A stretch of 64,000 nt of DNA from G965250275 sp965250275 (GCA_965250275.1 OZ252297.1:4340001-4404000), one strand, 5' to 3'. Shown: positions 16,477-25,807, numbered from the stretch's first letter. A program made the numbers and translations. The notes: generated by a model from the sequence alone, not told the origin.

Positions 16477-17172
16477 ATGTCAGACCCGGTACTCTCCCTC
16501 CAAAATGCCTCATTGTCGCTGAATGGCAATGCTGGTCGCGTTGATATCCTGCATGGAGTATCGCTGGACGTTGCACAGGGCGAAACCCTTGGCCTTGTAG
16601 GTCCATCCGGGTCGGGAAAATCGTCGCTGCTGATGCTTATGGGCGGGCTGGAGCAGGCCACGGGCGGCACCATCAAAGCCCTGGGGCACGATCTCACAGC
16701 CATGGACGAGGATGCGCTCGCCCGTTTTCGGCGGGATCACATGGGCGTCGTGTTTCAATCCTTTCACCTGATCCCGACGATGACGGCCTTGGAAAACGTG
16801 GCGACGCCTTTGGAACTCGCTGGCGTCCGCGACGCATTTGCCCGTGCCCAAGAAGAACTAGAAACCGTAGGGCTGGGCCATCGGACCGGGCACTACCCGG
16901 CCCAACTTTCGGGCGGCGAGCAACAGCGTGTCGCGCTGGCACGTGCCTCTGCACCGCGCCCCGACATCCTTTTGGCCGACGAACCCACCGGCAATCTGGA
17001 CGAAACCAACGGTGCCGCGATCATGGACCTGTTGTTTGGTTTGCGAGACCGCCATGGCGCCACTCTCGTTCTGGTGACGCATGCGCCCGAACTGGCCGTG
17101 CGCTGTGATCGTGTGATCCGACTGCGCGACGGGAAAATCGCAACTGACAGCGCCACGAAGGCGGCGGAATGA
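16477..17172 (+). CDS. ABC transporter ATP-binding protein, YbbA/LolD-like
   Basis: An ATPase subunit of about 231 residues. Walker A is GPSGSGKSSLL, the signature is LSGGEQQRVALARA and Walker B is ILLADEPTGNLD. The Q-loop falls in GVVFQSFHLIP. This is the MacB/LolD type that powers FtsX-family permeases, and the next gene is such a permease, overlapping by ATGA. Start is taken at MSDPVLSLQN, where homology begins; another in-frame ATG lies at 16453. The pair with YbbP-type permease next to tesA suggests export or release of a lipid or hydrophobic product. Confidence 0.9.
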   Translation: MSDPVLSLQNASLSLNGNAGRVDILHGVSLDVAQGETLGLVGPSGSGKSSLLMLMGGLEQATGGTIKALGHDLTAMDEDALARFRRDHMGVVFQSFHLIPTMTALENVATPLELAGVRDAFARAQEELETVGLGHRTGHYPAQLSGGEQQRVALARASAPRPDILLADEPTGNLDETNGAAIMDLLFGLRDRHGATLVLVTHAPELAVRCDRVIRLRDGKIATDSATKAAE

Positions 17173-19697
17173 GCCTGCGTCAGGCTGCACGTCTTGCGCG
17201 CCGCGAATTGCGCGGCGGATGGCGCGGTTTCCGGATTTTTCTGGCCTGCCTTGCGATGGGCGTTGCCGCGATTGCCGCCGTCGGCACGGTGCGCGCCAGT
17301 ATCGAAGCCGGGCTGCAGCGCGAAGGCGCTGCCCTGCTTGGCGGCGATGCCCAGATGGAGTTCACCTATCGGTTTGCCAATGACGAGGAGCGGGCATGGA
17401 TGGACGCGCGCGCGGTTTCCGTTTCGGAGATCGTGGACTTCCGGTCCATGGCGGTGGTGGACCGTGACGGAGACGTTGAACGGGGCCTCACGCAGGTCAA
17501 GGCGATTGACTCGACCTATCCGCTCATCGGCACGCTGACGCTCAGCCCTGATCTGCCACTGGACAGCGCTCTGGCTGGTCAGGGCGACATCCCCGGTGCC
17601 GCTATGGAACAGGTCTTGATCGACCGGATGGGCCTGACACCAGGGGATCAGTTCCAACTTGGCACACAGACCTTTGTTCTGATGGCGGCAATCGAGAACG
17701 AACCTGACGGCGCGGCGGATGGGTTCGGGCTGGGTCCCCGGACCCTGGTGCGCACAACCGCGCTCGAAAACTCAGGATTGCTTGCTCCGGGGACATTGTT
17801 TTCCACAAAGTACCGTCTGAACCTGCCCGATGATGTGAACCTCGCAGACATCTCGGACACGGCCCGCGCTGCGTTCTCCGAAACCGGGATGCGATGGACC
17901 GACGCGCGCAATGGCGCGCCCGGCGTTGCGGAATTCGTGGCCCGGCTGGGTGCGTTTCTGGTGCTGGTCGGCCTGTCGGGGCTGGCCGTGGGCGGCGTCG
18001 GCGTGTCTGCAGCTGTGCGGGCCTATCTGAGCGAAAAGACCGGCGTGATCGCCACTTTGCGCACACTTGGGGCCGACCGGCGTACGATCTTTTTGACCTA
18101 TTTCATCCAGATCGGTGTCCTGTCGCTGCTGGGCATTGCCATAGGGCTCTGTCTTGGCGCGGTGGCGCCTGTTCTGCTGGCTCCCCTGATCGAAGCGCGT
18201 CTGCCGGTCCCGGCAGCCTTCACCATCTACCCCAGGCCCCTGTTCGAAGCCGCGATCTATGGGCTGCTCACCGCATTCATGTTCACGCTCTGGCCGCTGG
18301 CACGCACCGAGGAAGTGCGCGCGGCATCGTTGTTCCGCGACGCACTTTCGGGCGCGCGGGTCTTGCCACCCGCCCGCTATTTGCTGGCCATTGCGATCGG
18401 GCTGGTTCTGCTAATCGCCATCGCCGCGTGGTTCAGTGGGGCGCTGATGCTCACTCTTTGGACCACAGGTGGCTTGACGGCTGCCCTGGCGCTGCTGGCC
18501 GCGTCGGCGATTGCGATCAGATGGATCGCCCGCTGGGGGGCACCGGCCACACGCGGACGACCAGCGATGCGCTGGGCGCTTTCGGCGATTGGGGGGCCAC
18601 GCGAAGGCGCGGGCGCTGTCGTGTTGTCCTTGGGATTGGGGCTGTCTGTGCTGGCAGCGGTTGGGCAGATTGATGGTAACCTGCGCACTGCGATTTCCGG
18701 CAATCTTCCAGACGTCGCACCGTCTTACTTCTTTGTCGACATTCAGCGCGATCAGATGCCGGGGTTCTCCAGCCGATTGGACAATGACCCCGCCGTCCGG
18801 CGCGTCGACAGCGCGCCAATGCTGCGCGGCATCATCACCCGGATCAACGATCGCCCCGCCGAAGAGGTCGCCGGCGCGCATTGGGTCCTGCAGGGCGACC
18901 GGGGTGTGACTTACTCCGCTGCCATGCCGGATGGAACCAACATCACCGAAGGTCGCTGGTGGGACCAAGACTACGATGGTCCTCCACTGATCAGCTTTGC
19001 TGCTGAAGAAGCTGAGGAAATGGGACTGCAACTCGGCGATACACTGACCGTCAACATATTGGGGCGGGATATCACCGCCGAGATCGCCAGTTTTCGCGAG
19101 GTTGACTTTTCCACCGCTGGGATCGGTTTCATTCTGTCGATGAACCCGGGCGCTTTGGCCGGGGCACCGCACAGTTTCATCGCAACGGTCTATGCCGAAC
19201 CCGAGGCCGAAGCCGCCATCCTGCGCGATCTGGCAAGTGCCTATCCGAACATCACAGCGATCCGCGTGCGCGATGCGATTGACCGCGTGTCCGAGGTTCT
19301 GGCGGGGCTGGCCGCGGCCACATCCTATGGCGCCGCGGCGACACTTGTGACGGGGTTCCTCGTCCTGATCGGCGCGGCTGCGGCTGGGGAGGGCGCCCGC
19401 ACTTACGAAGCTGCGGTGCTCAAGACACTTGGTGCGTCGCGCAGACGCATTCTGAGCAGTTTCGCCTTGCGCGCTGCCCTCTTGGGGGCGGCTGCGGGAA
19501 TCGTGGCTCTGGCTGCAGGCATCGGCGGAGGGTGGGCTGTCAGCCGATTTGTACTCAGCACAGATTACAGCGTGATCTGGCCGTCGGCGCTTGGCATCAT
19601 CTTGGGCGGTGTGCTTGCAACCCTGCTTGCCAGCCTCGCATTTGCCTGGCGTCCACTGGCCGCCAGACCCGCGCAGATACTGCGTGCCCGCGAATGA
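17169..19697 (+). CDS. FtsX-like ABC permease, YbbP type
   Basis: A large permease of 842 residues. It has one membrane helix near the N-terminus (residues 18-40), a periplasmic MacB-PCD-like domain, and FtsX transmembrane triplets near residues 258-390. A second periplasmic region follows, then a final FtsX triplet from about 710 to the C-terminus. The two-FtsX-domain layout with about ten helices is that of YbbP. It is translationally coupled to the ATPase gene and lies next to a TesA-like esterase. Its substrate is not established; a link with lipid or lysophospholipid handling is inference from the neighbourhood. Confidence 0.9.
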   Translation: MSLRQAARLARRELRGGWRGFRIFLACLAMGVAAIAAVGTVRASIEAGLQREGAALLGGDAQMEFTYRFANDEERAWMDARAVSVSEIVDFRSMAVVDRDGDVERGLTQVKAIDSTYPLIGTLTLSPDLPLDSALAGQGDIPGAAMEQVLIDRMGLTPGDQFQLGTQTFVLMAAIENEPDGAADGFGLGPRTLVRTTALENSGLLAPGTLFSTKYRLNLPDDVNLADISDTARAAFSETGMRWTDARNGAPGVAEFVARLGAFLVLVGLSGLAVGGVGVSAAVRAYLSEKTGVIATLRTLGADRRTIFLTYFIQIGVLSLLGIAIGLCLGAVAPVLLAPLIEARLPVPAAFTIYPRPLFEAAIYGLLTAFMFTLWPLARTEEVRAASLFRDALSGARVLPPARYLLAIAIGLVLLIAIAAWFSGALMLTLWTTGGLTAALALLAASAIAIRWIARWGAPATRGRPAMRWALSAIGGPREGAGAVVLSLGLGLSVLAAVGQIDGNLRTAISGNLPDVAPSYFFVDIQRDQMPGFSSRLDNDPAVRRVDSAPMLRGIITRINDRPAEEVAGAHWVLQGDRGVTYSAAMPDGTNITEGRWWDQDYDGPPLISFAAEEAEEMGLQLGDTLTVNILGRDITAEIASFREVDFSTAGIGFILSMNPGALAGAPHSFIATVYAEPEAEAAILRDLASAYPNITAIRVRDAIDRVSEVLAGLAAATSYGAAATLVTGFLVLIGAAAAGEGARTYEAAVLKTLGASRRRILSSFALRAALLGAAAGIVALAAGIGGGWAVSRFVLSTDYSVIWPSALGIILGGVLATLLASLAFAWRPLAARPAQILRARE

Positions 19698-20144
19698 TCA
19701 GTGCGGGCAGGCCACTGGATTCAGTATTTTCAGCAAATCCACGTTGTCGCAGACCAGGGCGTCCAGCGTGATATCATCGAGATGGGCATAGAAAGCCTGC
19801 GCGGCATCAGCCAGTGCCAGCCGCAATCTGCACGCCTTGACCAATGGACAAGTGTTGTCTGCATCCGCAAAACACTCGGCGATCGGCAGGCCCCCTTCGA
19901 TGTCCCGGAACACGTCGCCGATGCGGATCTCGGTCGCCGCTCGCGCAAGCGTCATACCGCCGTTCCGTCCCCTGAGTGTTCGCAGGTATCCAAGCTGTCC
20001 CAGCTGATTGATGACCTGGGCAAGGTGGTTTTCAGAGATATTGCAGCACTCCGCGATCTCGGATTTGGTCACCAAACGGGTTTCGTTGGCCGCACAATAC
20101 ATGAGCAGCCGAACAGCGATGTTGGTTCTTTTCGTGATACGCAA
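19698..20144 (-). CDS. Rrf2-family regulator with three-cysteine Fe-S motif, NsrR-like
   Basis: A 148-residue winged-helix DNA-binding regulator. A TTG start at 20144 gives the family N-terminus MRITKRTNIAVRLLMYCAAN and is preceded by GAAAGG at suitable distance; an ATG 22 codons further upstream adds non-homologous sequence. The recognition helix region is ISENHLAQVINQLGQLGYLR, then RGRNGG. Three cysteines in CFADADNTCPLVKAC (C-x6-C-x5-C) match the cluster-binding loop of NsrR, the nitric-oxide sensor. The target genes are not evident nearby: the divergent gene is a gamma-glutamylcyclotransferase. Confidence 0.85.
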   Translation of the reverse strand: MRITKRTNIAVRLLMYCAANETRLVTKSEIAECCNISENHLAQVINQLGQLGYLRTLRGRNGGMTLARAATEIRIGDVFRDIEGGLPIAECFADADNTCPLVKACRLRLALADAAQAFYAHLDDITLDALVCDNVDLLKILNPVACPH

Positions 20145-20243
20145 GGACTGGCCTTTCGTTCCGGATCGTTCGGTCAGTGTTGCACACGGGCGCAAAAGTC
20201 GGTTTGACATACATCAATACTCTTCGAACCCCAATGGCTGGTG

Positions 20244-20813
20244 ATGGCAGACCCCTATTTCTTTGGCTATGGCAGTCTCGTAAACACCGCCACCCACGAT
20301 TTTCCGGATCCGCAGCCCGCACAGATTCGCGGCTGGCGGCGGGCTTGGCGCCACACAGATCTGCGACCGGTGGCTTTCCTGACCGCCATACCAGACGCTC
20401 AAAGCTGCATTGACGGGATGATCGCGCATGTGCCGCGCGGCGACTGGGGGGCGCTTGACGAGCGTGAATGGGCCTATGACAGGTTACCGGCGACCCACGC
20501 CGTGGCGCATCGCGTGCGCCGCCCTCTGGACATCGCGATCTATGCCGTGCCCGAAGACCGCCATACGGAACCCTGCGACCAGTTTCCAATCCTGATGAGC
20601 TATCTGGATGTCGTTGTCCAAGGATACCACCGTGTCTTCGGCACAGAAGGCGTGGATCGGTTCTTTGCCACGACCGATGGATGGGACTCCCCCATATTGA
20701 ACGACCGCGCCGCGCCGCGCTATCCGCGGCATCAGGTGCTATCCCCGTCGGAAAGGCAGATGGTAGACGAACGGATTGCCGCCCTATCGGTTACGGTAGA
20801 AGAGTTGAAGTAG
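20244..20813 (+). CDS. Gamma-glutamylcyclotransferase-like protein
   Basis: An 189-residue protein of the cyclotransferase fold. The nucleotide-like N-terminal motif FFGYGSLVN (YGSL) is the family hallmark, followed by GWRRAWRHTD. It would act on gamma-glutamyl peptides such as those from glutathione turnover; several glutathione-related genes occur elsewhere in this window. GTG at 20241 is an alternative start adding one residue. The gene overlaps the 3' end of the converging MATE gene by 30 bases. The Glu catalytic residue was not identified with confidence, so substrate is uncertain. Confidence 0.75.
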   Translation: MADPYFFGYGSLVNTATHDFPDPQPAQIRGWRRAWRHTDLRPVAFLTAIPDAQSCIDGMIAHVPRGDWGALDEREWAYDRLPATHAVAHRVRRPLDIAIYAVPEDRHTEPCDQFPILMSYLDVVVQGYHRVFGTEGVDRFFATTDGWDSPILNDRAAPRYPRHQVLSPSERQMVDERIAALSVTVEELK

Positions 20814-22181
20814 CCGCGCCTGGGGCTGTAGCGCGCCATCTTCGCCAGCCGCAGCGCTGCGTGCCATGACCTGCTGCGCAAGAACCCACGCGACGAGCGC
20901 AAAGATCGCGCCCCCGACGGCTTGCCCGATCAGTACGCCCGGCGCGCCCAACAAATAGGCTCCTAGCATCACAAGTGGGATCGTCCCCAACGTGTGGCGG
21001 CCCCAATTCACCCAGGTGGAGAAAAACGGATGCCCGAGATTGTTGAAGGCCGCGTTGCTCACAAAAATGAGGCCGTTGAAAAAGAAGGCGAGCGCCAGGG
21101 GCCCACAGAAAAGCAAAATGAGGGTGACGGTGATTCCGTCAGCTTCGAAGAGGGCGATGATCGGACCACGCAGGACAAAGAGAACACTGGACATAAAGAG
21201 AACCACCAGACCGACAAACAGGACCGCTGCGCGATACGCGGACTGGACCCGCTCGGGTTTTTGAGCGCCGAAGTTCTGGCCAATGATTGGCCCGACGGCG
21301 CCTGACACCGCAAAAATCACGCCGAAGGCCAGCGGCGTCAGGCGGCTGATGATCGCCATGCCTGCAACCGCCGCCTCACCAAACTCCGCCATGGCACGCG
21401 TGACATATGCCTGACCAACAGGCGTGGCGAGCTGTGTCAGAATGGCAGGGATCGCAATCGTCAGAATCGGTCCGAGATCCCGCGACAGCCCTTTGATATT
21501 CGGGCGGGAAAACCCCCCGTAGAAGCGCACAACCGGTAGGATGGACATCACCGCGATCACCGCGCGCGCGGCTACCGAAGCCAGTGCAGCGCCCGTCAGT
21601 TCCAGGTTCAGACCGAAGATCAGGATCGGATCCAGCACCGCATTTGCGACGCCGCCATAGATCGTTGCCATCATGGCCCGGCGTGCATCGCCATGCGCCC
21701 GCAGGATTGCCCCCCCGGCCATGGCGATCAATAGCAATGGAAGCGACGGCACGATGATCCGAAGATACCCCACGGCCAGATCGGCGGTTTCGCCGGTTGC
21801 CCCCAGCAGATGAACAAACAGCGGAACATTGAGCCAAACCAGCGCGGCAAAGACCGAGCCGAAAACCACACCGTAGATCAATGCATGCGTGGCGCGCTCT
21901 TGCGCCTGTTCGCGTTCACCGGCTCCCAGCGCGCGCGACACCAGCGCGCCCGCCGCGATCGCGATGCCAATGCCGAAGGATGTCGTGAAAAACAGGATGG
22001 CGCCGGCATATCCGATCGCTGCAGCCAGTTCTTCCTTGCCCAGCATCGAAATGAACACCATGTCGATGAAATCGACAGCGAAGAGAGCCATCAGGCCCAC
22101 CGATGCCGTCAAAGACATCACGCTCACATGGCGAAAGAGGTTCCCCGTAACAAACCGTGCCGGAGCCTCAGCCATCGCCAA
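20784..22181 (-). CDS. MATE-family multidrug/cation antiporter
   Basis: A 465-residue protein with about twelve predicted membrane helices arranged as two homologous halves. It starts with an MSLTASVGLMALFAVDFIDM segment that carries the conserved Asp region of the NorM group, and the second half begins near residue 245. It exports cationic drugs or toxic metabolites using an ion gradient. It converges on the cyclotransferase gene with a short 3' overlap. Nothing in the context reveals the substrate. Confidence 0.9.
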   Translation of the reverse strand: MAMAEAPARFVTGNLFRHVSVMSLTASVGLMALFAVDFIDMVFISMLGKEELAAAIGYAGAILFFTTSFGIGIAIAAGALVSRALGAGEREQAQERATHALIYGVVFGSVFAALVWLNVPLFVHLLGATGETADLAVGYLRIIVPSLPLLLIAMAGGAILRAHGDARRAMMATIYGGVANAVLDPILIFGLNLELTGAALASVAARAVIAVMSILPVVRFYGGFSRPNIKGLSRDLGPILTIAIPAILTQLATPVGQAYVTRAMAEFGEAAVAGMAIISRLTPLAFGVIFAVSGAVGPIIGQNFGAQKPERVQSAYRAAVLFVGLVVLFMSSVLFVLRGPIIALFEADGITVTLILLFCGPLALAFFFNGLIFVSNAAFNNLGHPFFSTWVNWGRHTLGTIPLVMLGAYLLGAPGVLIGQAVGGAIFALVAWVLAQQVMARSAAAGEDGALQPQARLLQLFYRNR

Positions 22182-22255
22182 GCTCCGAACCGGAGAAGGC
22201 TGCGCAGCTCAATCCGCGCCCGCGTGAAGAGCAGGCCAAGCGGATATCACCGTGG

Positions 22256-23581
22256 CTACCCACGCGCCCGCACAACCTGCATCAATGGCATCAGCGTCGC
22301 CATATCCGGACCGTGGTTTTGGCCCGTCAGTGCCTTGCGCAAAGGCATGAAAAGCCCCCGCCCCTTGCGACCGGTTGCGGCCTTCACCTCAGAAGTCCAC
22401 TGGCCCCATGTTTCACTATCGAAAGGCCCCTCTGGCAAGAGGGCCATAGCCTCTGCGACAAACGCGGCATCCTCATCGTCGATCAGGGGCTCAGCTCCGT
22501 CGCGGCAAAGCTGCCACCAAGCTTCCAGATCGTTCAGCGTCGTAATGTTCTCGCGCGCAACCTCCCAGAAGGCCGCCGCCAGATCCGCAGGAACTCCCAG
22601 CGCATCCAGATGGTCCTGTACCGCTGCGACATCCAATCCCTGCAGGTATCGGCCCGTCAGCGGGTAGAGGTCCGCGTCGTCGAATTTGGTCGGCGCCGCC
22701 CCAAAGCGTTCAACGTCAAAGCCCTCAATCAGCGCGGCCATGTCGGTGCGCAACTCCACGGGGTCGGATGATCCCAACCGTGCCATCAGCGAGAGCAGTG
22801 CCATCGGCTGCACGCCGGCTGCCCGCAGATCGCGCAGAGACAACGTGCCCAGACGTTTCGAAAGCGCTTCGCCCTGCGGGCCGGTGAGCAATGAGTGGTG
22901 TGCGAAGGCTGGCGGTGTCGCGCCCAGCGCCTCGATGATCTGAATCTGTGTCGCGGTGTTGGTGACGTGGTCCGAGCCGCGCACCACATTGGTCACGCCC
23001 ATTTCGGTGTCATCCACAACCGAGGCCAGTGTGTAGAGAACTTGTCCGTCACCGCGGATCAGCACGGGATCACTTACGCTGGCCGCGTCAATCGATACAT
23101 CGCCGAGGATACCGTCCTGCCATTCGATCCGGGCGTGATCGAGTTTGAACCGCCAAACACCATCGCCACGTTCCGCGCGCAGGCTGTCCTTTTCCGCCTC
23201 CGACAGGTTCAAAGCGGCGCGGTCATAAACCGGCGGTTTGCCCATGTTCAGCTGCTTCTTGCGTTTGAGGTCCAGTTCCACGGGCGTTTCGAAAGCCTCA
23301 TAAAACCGGCCCTGGGCCCGCAAGGCTTCCGCAGCTTCTGCATAGCGGTCCAACCGCTTGGACTGACGCTCTTCCCGGTCCCAGTGCAAACCCAGCCAAC
23401 TGAGATCCTCTTTGATCGCATCGACATAGGTTTCCTTCGAGCGCTCCGGATCCGTGTCATCGATACGCAGTATGAACGTTCCCCCGGCCTTGCGGGCGAT
23501 CAGATAGTTCATCAAGGCGGTGCGCAGGTTTCCGACGTGAATATAGCCGGTCGGCGACGGCGCAAAGCGGGTGGTGGTCAT
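22256..23581 (-). CDS. gltX: Glutamate--tRNA ligase, short paralogue type
   Basis: A 441-residue class I aminoacyl-tRNA synthetase. The HIGH-type motif is FAPSPTGYIHVGNLRTALMN, and the KMSKS-type motif is GEALSKRLGT. The chain lacks the cysteines of the zinc-binding module of longer GltX proteins. The ATG at 23581 is preceded by AGGAGA and begins at the homologous MTTTRFAP. Many alphaproteobacteria carry two gltX genes, and this looks like the shorter one. Whether it charges tRNA-Glu, tRNA-Gln or both cannot be told from sequence. Confidence 0.92.
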   Translation of the reverse strand: MTTTRFAPSPTGYIHVGNLRTALMNYLIARKAGGTFILRIDDTDPERSKETYVDAIKEDLSWLGLHWDREERQSKRLDRYAEAAEALRAQGRFYEAFETPVELDLKRKKQLNMGKPPVYDRAALNLSEAEKDSLRAERGDGVWRFKLDHARIEWQDGILGDVSIDAASVSDPVLIRGDGQVLYTLASVVDDTEMGVTNVVRGSDHVTNTATQIQIIEALGATPPAFAHHSLLTGPQGEALSKRLGTLSLRDLRAAGVQPMALLSLMARLGSSDPVELRTDMAALIEGFDVERFGAAPTKFDDADLYPLTGRYLQGLDVAAVQDHLDALGVPADLAAAFWEVARENITTLNDLEAWWQLCRDGAEPLIDDEDAAFVAEAMALLPEGPFDSETWGQWTSEVKAATGRKGRGLFMPLRKALTGQNHGPDMATLMPLMQVVRARG

Positions 23582-23639
23582 GGCGCTCTCCTGTTGCCGC
23601 GCCATGTCTCATGACTTGGGAGGTTTGTCCAGTTGGCCG

Positions 23640-24068
23640 TCAGGTCGGTTTGACGGGCCAATGGCCGTTCAAATCCGTCAGCCCCGCACGGATCAGTTGC
23701 GCCAGCACCTCGGTGTCGATATCGGCCAGCTTGTTCACATAGAGGCAGGACCGGCCGGTTTTGTGTTTGCCCAGCCGGGCCAGTATTGAATCGAAATTCG
23801 CGTATCCCGGCATGATGTAGATCGAGAGCGCGGATTTTCGGGGCGCAAAGCCTGTGGCCAGAAACGATCCCGAGCGCCCGCTTTTGTACGTGTAGTCATA
23901 GCGGCCATATCCCACGATGCTCTCGCCCCACATGCGCGGCATGAACCCGGTCACACGTCGGAACAGCCGGTCGAGCGCCTTGGCATCGGCAACTCTGCGC
24001 GGCGGTTCAACGGCATCAAGAAACGCGCCAACATCAGCATCTGTCATCTGGGTTTTGTTCTGCGCCAT
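23640..24068 (-). CDS. DUF1801-family protein
   Basis: A 142-residue small cytosolic protein. It carries the DUF1801 pattern: PRRVADAKALDRLF early, then MWGESIVGYGRYDYTYKSGR and the late LGKHKTGRSCLYVNKLADID. No enzymatic function is established for the family. The ATG at 24068 is preferred; an in-frame TTG at 24116 would overlap the stop of the regulator gene upstream. It is likely co-transcribed with that regulator, 44 bases away. Confidence 0.75.
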   Translation of the reverse strand: MAQNKTQMTDADVGAFLDAVEPPRRVADAKALDRLFRRVTGFMPRMWGESIVGYGRYDYTYKSGRSGSFLATGFAPRKSALSIYIMPGYANFDSILARLGKHKTGRSCLYVNKLADIDTEVLAQLIRAGLTDLNGHWPVKPT

Positions 24069-24112
24069 GTCCGCTGAGATAGGTATGTCCTGACCCCTGA
24101 TCAACAGACCGT

Positions 24113-24877
24113 TCAATGTGGTGGTGAGCCTCCACCCAACTGCCGGAGCAACTGCGCCGAGGTGTCGTCCGCCGGAAAGTAGAGCTCGATTTTCAGATCA
24201 TCCAATGTCACGTCCTCAGGCGTGCCGAATTGCGCAATGGTGGCAAACATCGCCAGACGCAGATCACCCGTTTGCAAGACCGTGGGCACCACAGGACCCA
24301 GGCTGTTCGGGGTTGGATCAGGCGTCCGGGCCAAATGATCGGCGGCTGCATCCAAGGCCGCCACGCCCCCTTGGGCCACGCTTTCCGTTCGCAGTCGGCG
24401 GGCGGCGTGGGCCGCCACCGCAGGCCAGTTTTCGATCATCGGTGGCAACTCTGGCGACGTCATCAGGTCCAGCAGGCTGTCACCTTCCGCAACCCCCAGC
24501 ATCCCGAAGATCGCGCGGGCCGCTTCATTCATGCGCAAGACCGTCCACACCCGGTCCAGCGCCAGGCCGGGGTAAGGCGCATGATGGTCCAGCATGTGAT
24601 CAACCGCACTACGGATTGGCGCCATTTCGGCATCGTCCCAGCTGCGCCCGGGATAGCGCGCTGCGAAGCCCGCATGGTTGAGCAGCTGGTTGCGCGCATC
24701 CAGCGGCAGGTGCAGCGCGTCCCCGAGTCGCATGATCATGCCAGGGCTGGGCCGGGATCGCCCCGTTTCGAGAAAGGAGATGTGACGAGAGGACACGCCG
24801 GCTTCGACAGCCAGGTCGAGCTGACTCAGCCGCCGCGCCTGACGCCATGATTTGAGCGAGTTTGAGAATGCGGTCAT
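24113..24877 (-). CDS. XRE-family regulator with MmyB-type ligand-binding domain
   Basis: A 254-residue transcription factor. Residues 5-60 form a helix-turn-helix (RRLSQLDLAVEAGVSSRHIS, then FLETGRSRPS). The remainder matches the MmyB-like domain: GRSWDDAE is not a strict signature, but WTVLRMNEAARAIFGMLGV and the Pro-rich middle region are typical. Such domains are thought to bind a fatty acid or similar hydrophobic ligand. The gene is divergent from two small membrane protein genes, with a perfect 6-3-6 palindrome in the 106-base gap that may be its operator. Confidence 0.82.
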   Translation of the reverse strand: MTAFSNSLKSWRQARRLSQLDLAVEAGVSSRHISFLETGRSRPSPGMIMRLGDALHLPLDARNQLLNHAGFAARYPGRSWDDAEMAPIRSAVDHMLDHHAPYPGLALDRVWTVLRMNEAARAIFGMLGVAEGDSLLDLMTSPELPPMIENWPAVAAHAARRLRTESVAQGGVAALDAAADHLARTPDPTPNSLGPVVPTVLQTGDLRLAMFATIAQFGTPEDVTLDDLKIELYFPADDTSAQLLRQLGGGSPPH

Positions 24878-24912
24878 CCGGACAGATTAGGACGTTGGGC
24901 GCAGCCTGTCAG

Positions 24913-24927
24913 TTACCTCCAAGGTAA
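24913..24927. promoter_or_regulatory. Candidate operator palindrome in divergent gap
   Basis: TTACCT-CCA-AGGTAA is a perfect inverted repeat, 36 bases upstream of the regulator start and 57 bases upstream of the divergent membrane-protein gene. This location suits auto- and cross-regulation by the MmyB-type factor. Confidence 0.5.
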
Positions 24928-24983
24928 TTGCGGGGATGACATACAGGTCTCTACGAAGAAGCGATCCAATCAGAGAGGCGCCA

Positions 24984-25424
24984 ATGTCACACCGTTTTCA
25001 CAAGTTCTGGCTCAAGGTAACCGCAGTTGTTGTCGGCAGCTTTGGACCAATCTTTTTCTTGGGGACGATTCCAGCGACCTCGGAACCTGCGCGGCTGACG
25101 CTCGACATCCTGCAATGGCCGCTCGACGGGGCAACCACGTATGATCATGCGGATGTGCATTTCCTTTCTGCGCTGACTGGTGGATTCTTGCTGGGGTGGG
25201 GTGTTTTGATCTGGGGTCTCTCCGGGCGCGCTTACGATCTTGCCCCGGAAGCAGTCCGGCGCAGTGTTCTTGCCGGTTTGCTCGCATGGTTCGCGCTCGA
25301 CAGCGCAGGGTCAGTGGCGGCCGGCGCCGCGTCAAACGTGTTCTTCAACATTCTTGTGCTGCTGCTGGGCGTTGGCCCGTTGTGGACACCGGCACGGGAC
25401 ACCTTAGATACGAGGGTCGTCTGA
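24984..25424 (+). CDS. Small membrane protein, likely target of the divergent regulator
   Basis: A 146-residue protein with about four hydrophobic segments (near residues 8-30, 60-82, 94-118 and 120-136). It has no motif that I recognise. GAGAGG precedes the ATG at 24984, and the longer frame upstream is not supported. Its stop overlaps the start of the next gene (TGATG... as ATGA-like coupling), so the two are made together. Context suggests regulation by the divergent MmyB-type factor. Confidence 0.7.
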   Translation: MSHRFHKFWLKVTAVVVGSFGPIFFLGTIPATSEPARLTLDILQWPLDGATTYDHADVHFLSALTGGFLLGWGVLIWGLSGRAYDLAPEAVRRSVLAGLLAWFALDSAGSVAAGAASNVFFNILVLLLGVGPLWTPARDTLDTRVV

Positions 25425-25777
25425 TGCGATTCTTCCAAGGCTTCGTCGCCGTGATGTTGCTGGCCATGGTCGCCTATACGATCGCGGCCGTTTCAGCGCA
25501 GGGGTGGAACCTCATCGCGGTGTTTCTGGGTGACCTCGCAGCATTCGGCTGGCGCGGACAATTTAACCTCGACTTTATGTGCTACCTTCTGTTGTCGGGC
25601 CTCTGGATCGTTTGGCGGCACAACTTCTCGTCAGCGGGCTATGCTCTTGGTGTTTCGGCTTCGGTCTTGGGAATGCTGTTCTTTGCGCCCTACCTGCTCG
25701 TGCTCACGGCGCGGGCAGATGGTGACCTGAAAGCTGTGCTTTTGGGCGCGCACATGACGGATCGGTCAAAAAACTGA
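25424..25777 (+). CDS. Small membrane protein coupled to the preceding gene
   Basis: A 117-residue protein with about three hydrophobic segments (residues 4-24, 28-60 and 72-93). The start ATG shares its first base with the preceding stop (TGATG), which indicates translational coupling. I recognise no family. A hairpin terminator lies about 30 bases after the stop. Confidence 0.7.
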   Translation: MRFFQGFVAVMLLAMVAYTIAAVSAQGWNLIAVFLGDLAAFGWRGQFNLDFMCYLLLSGLWIVWRHNFSSAGYALGVSASVLGMLFFAPYLLVLTARADGDLKAVLLGAHMTDRSKN

Positions 25778-25807
25778 AACGCCACACCAGACGGACACAC
25801 AGAGGTG

